Assembly (NCBI GenBank): GCA_040954595.2
Contig: CM082577.2
Span: 10,230,001-10,294,000 of the forward strand
Origin: Balanoglossus misakiensis
Taxonomy: Eukaryota > Hemichordata
Reading direction: 5' to 3'
Length of the DNA: 64,000 bases
In this document: positions 57,101-63,100 of the stretch, piece by piece
Numbering within the stretch: the first letter of the stretch is position 1
How the letters are laid out: each line of letters opens with the position of its first letter
Notes under the pieces: generated by a model
Database searches by the model: none
What the model was told of the DNA's origin: nothing
Seen by the model: only the letters and a program-made list of their open reading frames with translations
Translations under genes and position numbers: made by a program

Positions 57101-60100
57101 TTCCCCCCCCCCCCCCCCTTTATTGAAGAGTTTGGTAACCTCTTCTGGATAAGCAATCTGCAGCTGCTTGTCCAGTTTCCTGTTTTCACAGAAAAACATG
57201 TTTACTTCGCAAGTTAAGTATTTGCACCCCTGATTTCTTGGAACTCAAAGGGACTTTAACCCAACTCAAGTGTACCACCGGATCCCTGTTATCAAATTAA
57301 TATCAACGCTACCTTTTCAAAGTGCCTATAAAAGGCTACACGCCCACGTGGCAATTATGATAAACACCACCAGGGGTGTGAGTTGCTCGAAAGTTTGTTT
57401 TTGGCTCAAGAATTTGCACTCTGATTTCTTGGAACACACAGAGACTTTAACCAAACTCAAGTTTACCACCGGAACCCTGTTATCAAATCAATAAAATTAT
57501 AAAGCATCAACGCTACCTTTTTGAAGTATCTATAAAAGGCCATACGCCCACCACGTGATAAACACCACCAGGGGTGTGAGTGTTGATGATTATTTGCCTG
57601 AAAGTTCTTTTCTGCAGTAGTTTCGAAACAAGGGGGGGGGGGGGGGGTCAAAAGGTGAGAACTCACCAGGTGTAGTGAGAGAAAATAATTGGCCTACAGA
57701 GAAATTTGCAGCAGTTTTGAAATGAAAAGAATGCTAAAAAGGGGAAAAACACATTAACTACATACACTCTCCACAATCCTTTCATATTTCATTGTATCTC
57801 AGACACATTGTTGCTATTGATTCATATTTCCTGATGATCAAGCTCAAAAGGAGATGTTTATCCCATTTCTCTCAGAATGACAAAAACAGCAAAAAAAAAT
57901 CTCATTTTATAATCTCAAGGTTTTACCTACATTGTACATGTAGTATGCCTACATAAAATCCATTTGTTCCACTAAACCTGGTCCCTTGAAAGTCAATTCT
58001 GGAAGCTTTTATAGGAAACTATTTTAAATTCCCCATTCTGCAGACAGAAAGGTGACAAACGCATTATTCATGCATGAAAATTTTCATTTATTTCCTGTGG
58101 TAATGAGGACATTAGAAACATATTATGGGATATATTGAGAAGTCTTCATCTGGAAAGACAATAAAAGAACCTAAAAAAAGTCAAATACACAAAGCTAAAA
58201 TTTACAGATTAATATTTGCAGATTCATCAATTCATCAAGGGTATGGATTTACGACACAATTCAGTCTTCAATCATACTTGAAAAGGAAAGACAAAAATCT
58301 GCAATTCTCATTTTTCAGTATCTTTGTCCACGGTGACGCACACTTATCCTTTTTCCTGAGTTGTAACTTAACAAGTCCTAGACCTTTCCTCATTCCAGGT
58401 GCAGTCACGTTTAATTCTTTCTTCTCAGAGTGAAACAATTTACCACACACTTGAAAGGGGGGAAAGGGAAAATCTAATTCTCCAGATTGAATCATTTGGG
58501 TTTATTGGATTAGGAATTACATTGTAAGCATCTGAAAAGTTATTGAACCAAGGGGAAGAGATGTCTGGCAGTACATGTGTATATTAGTGTGCCACTGACA
58601 CAATGTTTAAGTCCTGTGACAAAAACCATGTTGCAAGACTCACACCACAGGGGGAGAACGCTTATACACATGCACTGGTACACATATAGTAATCTAACTT
58701 GCCCTATTCACACTGCTGTAAAAGAATTCAAACCCCACTTCCGAAGCAAGAAATCCTGCTTTGAAAAGTCTGCCACGGAGTCAGTTTCCTTATTGGGTTT
58801 TCTCCCATTCAGAAAGAGCCGCAAACACAACATGTATATGTGTATAAATTAGATTATGAAAGCAGCCACTTCAAGTGACACAAGTACTCCTATTCTCGAC
58901 TCGAACAATCGACCGGAGGTGCGACCGCAATCTTGTTTTCCCGATCAGCGCTGAATCTGCAACGTAAACTTCTCGGTGATTAACACTGGTGAACTTTTTA
59001 TTCCCCCCAAAAAAAGATTATATCATTGGGGAAGTGCTGCAATGCACACCATAATCCACACTTCCCAATTCTTGTTTCTGTTTATACATATATCATTTTA
59101 TATATATCATTTTATCAGGCTTACTTTTTTTTTTGATGTTTCAAATCCTAAAATCCTCTTATAAATTATAGTACGCAACTAAATGTTGCCAGGATTCCCC
59201 GTCATCTTACTAATGTTTTCCTGATTTTATGTGCGGTCAATGGTAGCAGAAGTGTTACCACGGTTTCCAAATCAATTACCAATGTTCCCGAACCTTAGCA
59301 AAACACTGGAACTTGTGTTGTTAGTTTTATTATCAGCGCAATTTTTAACACCTAGCCAAAAGTACCACTGACACACATCAAGACATTTTGGGAACAGCCA
59401 GGTTAAATGTCTAAAACTCAGTTTCCAAATCCCTTGTGTTGAGTGCAGGTGTCATTTTACACTGGCATGCCTAAATGCAAAGACAGACTAACCGTGAAAT
59501 TTTTCAACCCTCCCTCTTACATGTACATGTACCCCTCCCACAGTTCAATAGTAAATCAGTCTTTCCCTCTCGGGACCCAACCATAATTGTTTACCCAAGT
59601 GAGGATTTGATAGACAGGCCAAGTGTATGGTCAAGATCCAACACACTCAACTTGTCAATCAATCAATCACCCACACACTCAGCATGCCCCAGACTTGGAG
59701 GTGACATTGCACTGTGTGTTCATGATCAGCTGGTCTCTCTACAAAGACAGATTACCCGCACATCCCCTGGGGGACTATGTTCTCATTGAGGACAACCTTT
59801 TCAGAATACTACCTGGGGCCCTCCCGAGAAATAATGGCAAACACTTTGGACATGACTGAACTGTTCACAGTTCTGCCCATGCAGGCATTCCTCTCTGACA
59901 CACACTTAAATATCCATTTCACCGAACAGCCGATTTCACACTAAGTACTTTCGGGTTGCATGACCTACACATCTCTGGCATTCCGGCTATTGTTAATTCC
60001 GGCGGTGTTTTGAATTTGACCTTAATACACGGGAATAGCCGGCCAGGGGGCGACACTTCCAGCCGCTTTATAGGCGCCGGCAGAACTACTTTGTTGGTTT

Positions 60101-63100
60101 TGCTGCCTGTCGGATCACGGATCACGATGCGTAGGGGTTACACCGTTCTTGAGCTGGTTCGACGCTTCCATTACATGTAACACGCTGTGGGCAGTATTAA
60201 CCCACCTCTCTCTCGCAAACCACAAAAAGGCCTGGAGGGCTACCTTACACTCAGCATACCCGCACGTCCCCCAACCACTTCGTTCCAGACACAGAATTCG
60301 TCCTCGTAACCGGCTGCCGCCACGCCATGCAGAGCGCGAGCGGGGCAAACTGTAAGTTCTCTTGTGAAGTTACACAAATTACACCAGCTTTAGCGCTGCG
60401 AAGCTTTGATAACCAAATACCTGGTCAAGTGGCGCTGGTAATAACGTTAAATTCTCTAAAGTGGCGAACTCCCTCTGTGAACCAACTGGGCCGGCATACT
60501 GCATTTGAAGTGCATGTCAGATATCACAGAACTTGCTGCTGGTAACAGAATTCTGAACAGAGGTTCAATGCATAACACATCAAAGTTCAAAAATGTACTG
60601 ATACTATTAGATGTGTAGGTGTAGGGGTGTCTTTTGACATTGCATCAAAGTTTGGCTCATTTTCTTAAACGAGAAGAATTCATTTTATGGTTATTCTTAG
60701 ATAACATAACTCATTGGTTCATACCAGAATTTGCTACATGTATTGACAGCAATTAAACTTACATGACGTATTATAAGGCTGTAACATTTGACAATTTAGC
60801 ACCACGAGCAACAAGAATGTGACAGATTCTCCCACATGGAAACAATCCCTGAAAATGTTGAAAAGATGGCGGTGATTTCAAAACCTGGCAACCTGGCAAC
60901 CACATTCAGCTGGGTAGGAAGCCAGCCAATAGCAGCACAGATCACTGTGGCTCCAGCCAATAGCAGCACAGATCACTGTGGCTCCAGCCAATAGCAACAC
61001 AGATCAATGTGGCTCCAGCCAATACATGTAGCAACACAGATCACTGCTACTGTGCTTGCTCCAGCCAATAGCAACGCAGAACACTGTCGGCCATCACTCT
61101 CCTGCCACGCTACATGGATCACTGCAGAGAGGCAGCACTTCTTTATCTCAACGCAGAAATTCTTAGACTACCAACTCCTCCCACACTGGCTGATTAAAGC
61201 GTTCCTGCTACACAACAGCACTCGGCCGTCCGCAGATTGTAAACTGATATTGAGTTACTGCAGCGCCCTTTAACAGAAAGGATTTGGAATTTTTTGAAGG
61301 GGACTGAACTTGTCAGGGCACTCAAAGAGTGCCGCCAGACATTCCTTCAAATATTCGACAGCATTTTCGCTATTTTCTTGTCAAAATTCCAAAAGCGAGG
61401 GGCTATTCTCTACTCAAGAGATCCCAGGTCACATAATAGATTTACTTCAGGTTAAGGTGGCATAATAAAATAAATATATCCAAAAAAAGTTCCAGCCAAT
61501 TCTGAGGGATGTTTTTGCATGCACATGAAAAGAAAAATACTTTGTTGCCATTGGAAAGTATACACAATACCCAAAATATAATTCTGCAATAAATTCACAG
61601 TTGGCAGCCAATGTTTGCAATCGTCCGATTCAGTTGATCGTTTCTGACATTTCAGAAGCCCTGGGCAGGGAATGCGCAACACACGGAATTCAAGCTATGC
61701 AGAGAGTGTAGTACAATAGCCCCGTTATGAACTGCAGACTTCGCGCGGTATTTCTGTGTGTGTGTGTGTATAATTTATAACTTTATGGGAAGTGGATGCT
61801 GAGCTTCAGCCAGGCAAATAGCCAGCCAGAAAATTCTCAAGGACTGACTTGCACAGCGCACGTTATTGAATTCAAATGTCAAAATAAACCGTCTCGTAGA
61901 TCACAGGATTCCGCACAACGTAATACATCTTTAACAGAAGTTCATCACCTTGTCGGATGCACACACCTGTTCTGCAGACACAAGTCTGCAATATCTGGGG
62001 CCCTCAATTGGGAGTGCGACACTATTAAAAATATAAACTACAGACTGTAAAACGGAAAATTTTCGTGACAGGAAATTTTCGCGAAACTGTTACGCGAGGA
62101 TTAATTTTAGCCTTCTGATATTTTACTGCATCGTTATCTCTGAGAAACATTTTTACATGACTTTTCATTTTTGCGTATTTTTTTTTGGCTCTCGCGTAGT
62201 TCGCAAACATTTATCGTTCGCAAAAATTTTCTGTTTTACAGTATTAGATAAATGCTGTACAGGTTTCTTTTAGTTTTCAATTAGATGGGTCTCCCTCCAA
62301 TACCAATGTTACAGATCTACCAGGCTGCGTTTTTTTAATCAACTCAGACTGTGGGTTTTTGTTCACCCTTTCCTTTCCCTTTTTGAGAATAAATAGTTAT
62401 GGTGACCTCTGCCCAATGGAAATCCTCGCGTCAAATGAAGCTGAAAGCCTCTCTGAAGAATGTTAAACATTAGTCCCACTAACCAGCGACGGAATTCGTG
62501 CACAAGTTTTGAGTCAACAGTCTCTCAACATCTTCAATGAATTAATTAGCATGTTATTGCGTGGAACATCTTGTCTGTGTCGGATTACAGGACGGTGTAT
62601 GATAGCAAAACAAAGAAGGTGAATGCAAGCCGGGAAAAGGAGGCTTCACTTGAGCTTTGATGCCGGACATCATCCTCTGATGTTTCAAGTATTAACAGTT
62701 ACTGGTCTCAACAGGAACATAAAGAGCACAGGATACCAAATCTCCATTATGACCCAATAAAAATTAATATATATATAGGTCATTCACAATGGCCAAACTA
62801 CAGTGTACACGTACATGTACAAATGTATTTTAGAGCGTCTACCAAAATGGAAAACAACTGAACCAATTTTACTGGCAACTGTACTTGGACAACCACCAAA
62901 GCATCTTTCTGGACTTCAGTGCCATATTTCCAGTCACGCTGTACAGTAGATTCTACGTGGAGACATGCAATCTTGCGGGAAGAAAAGGAACAGAAGTGAA
63001 ATAAATGCCCAACTGGGGTAAACTCTAGAACCGTGGGATTCTGAGTTCAACAGTGACGACAGAAGGAAGTAACGTGGCATTGTAACACTGGTAGAAAGAT

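Noticed and set aside
60327-60357. Plus-strand ATG in a Kozak-like context followed by GTAAGT
   Set aside because: Could be a first exon of an antisense transcript, but only eight codons and no partner exon was recognised.
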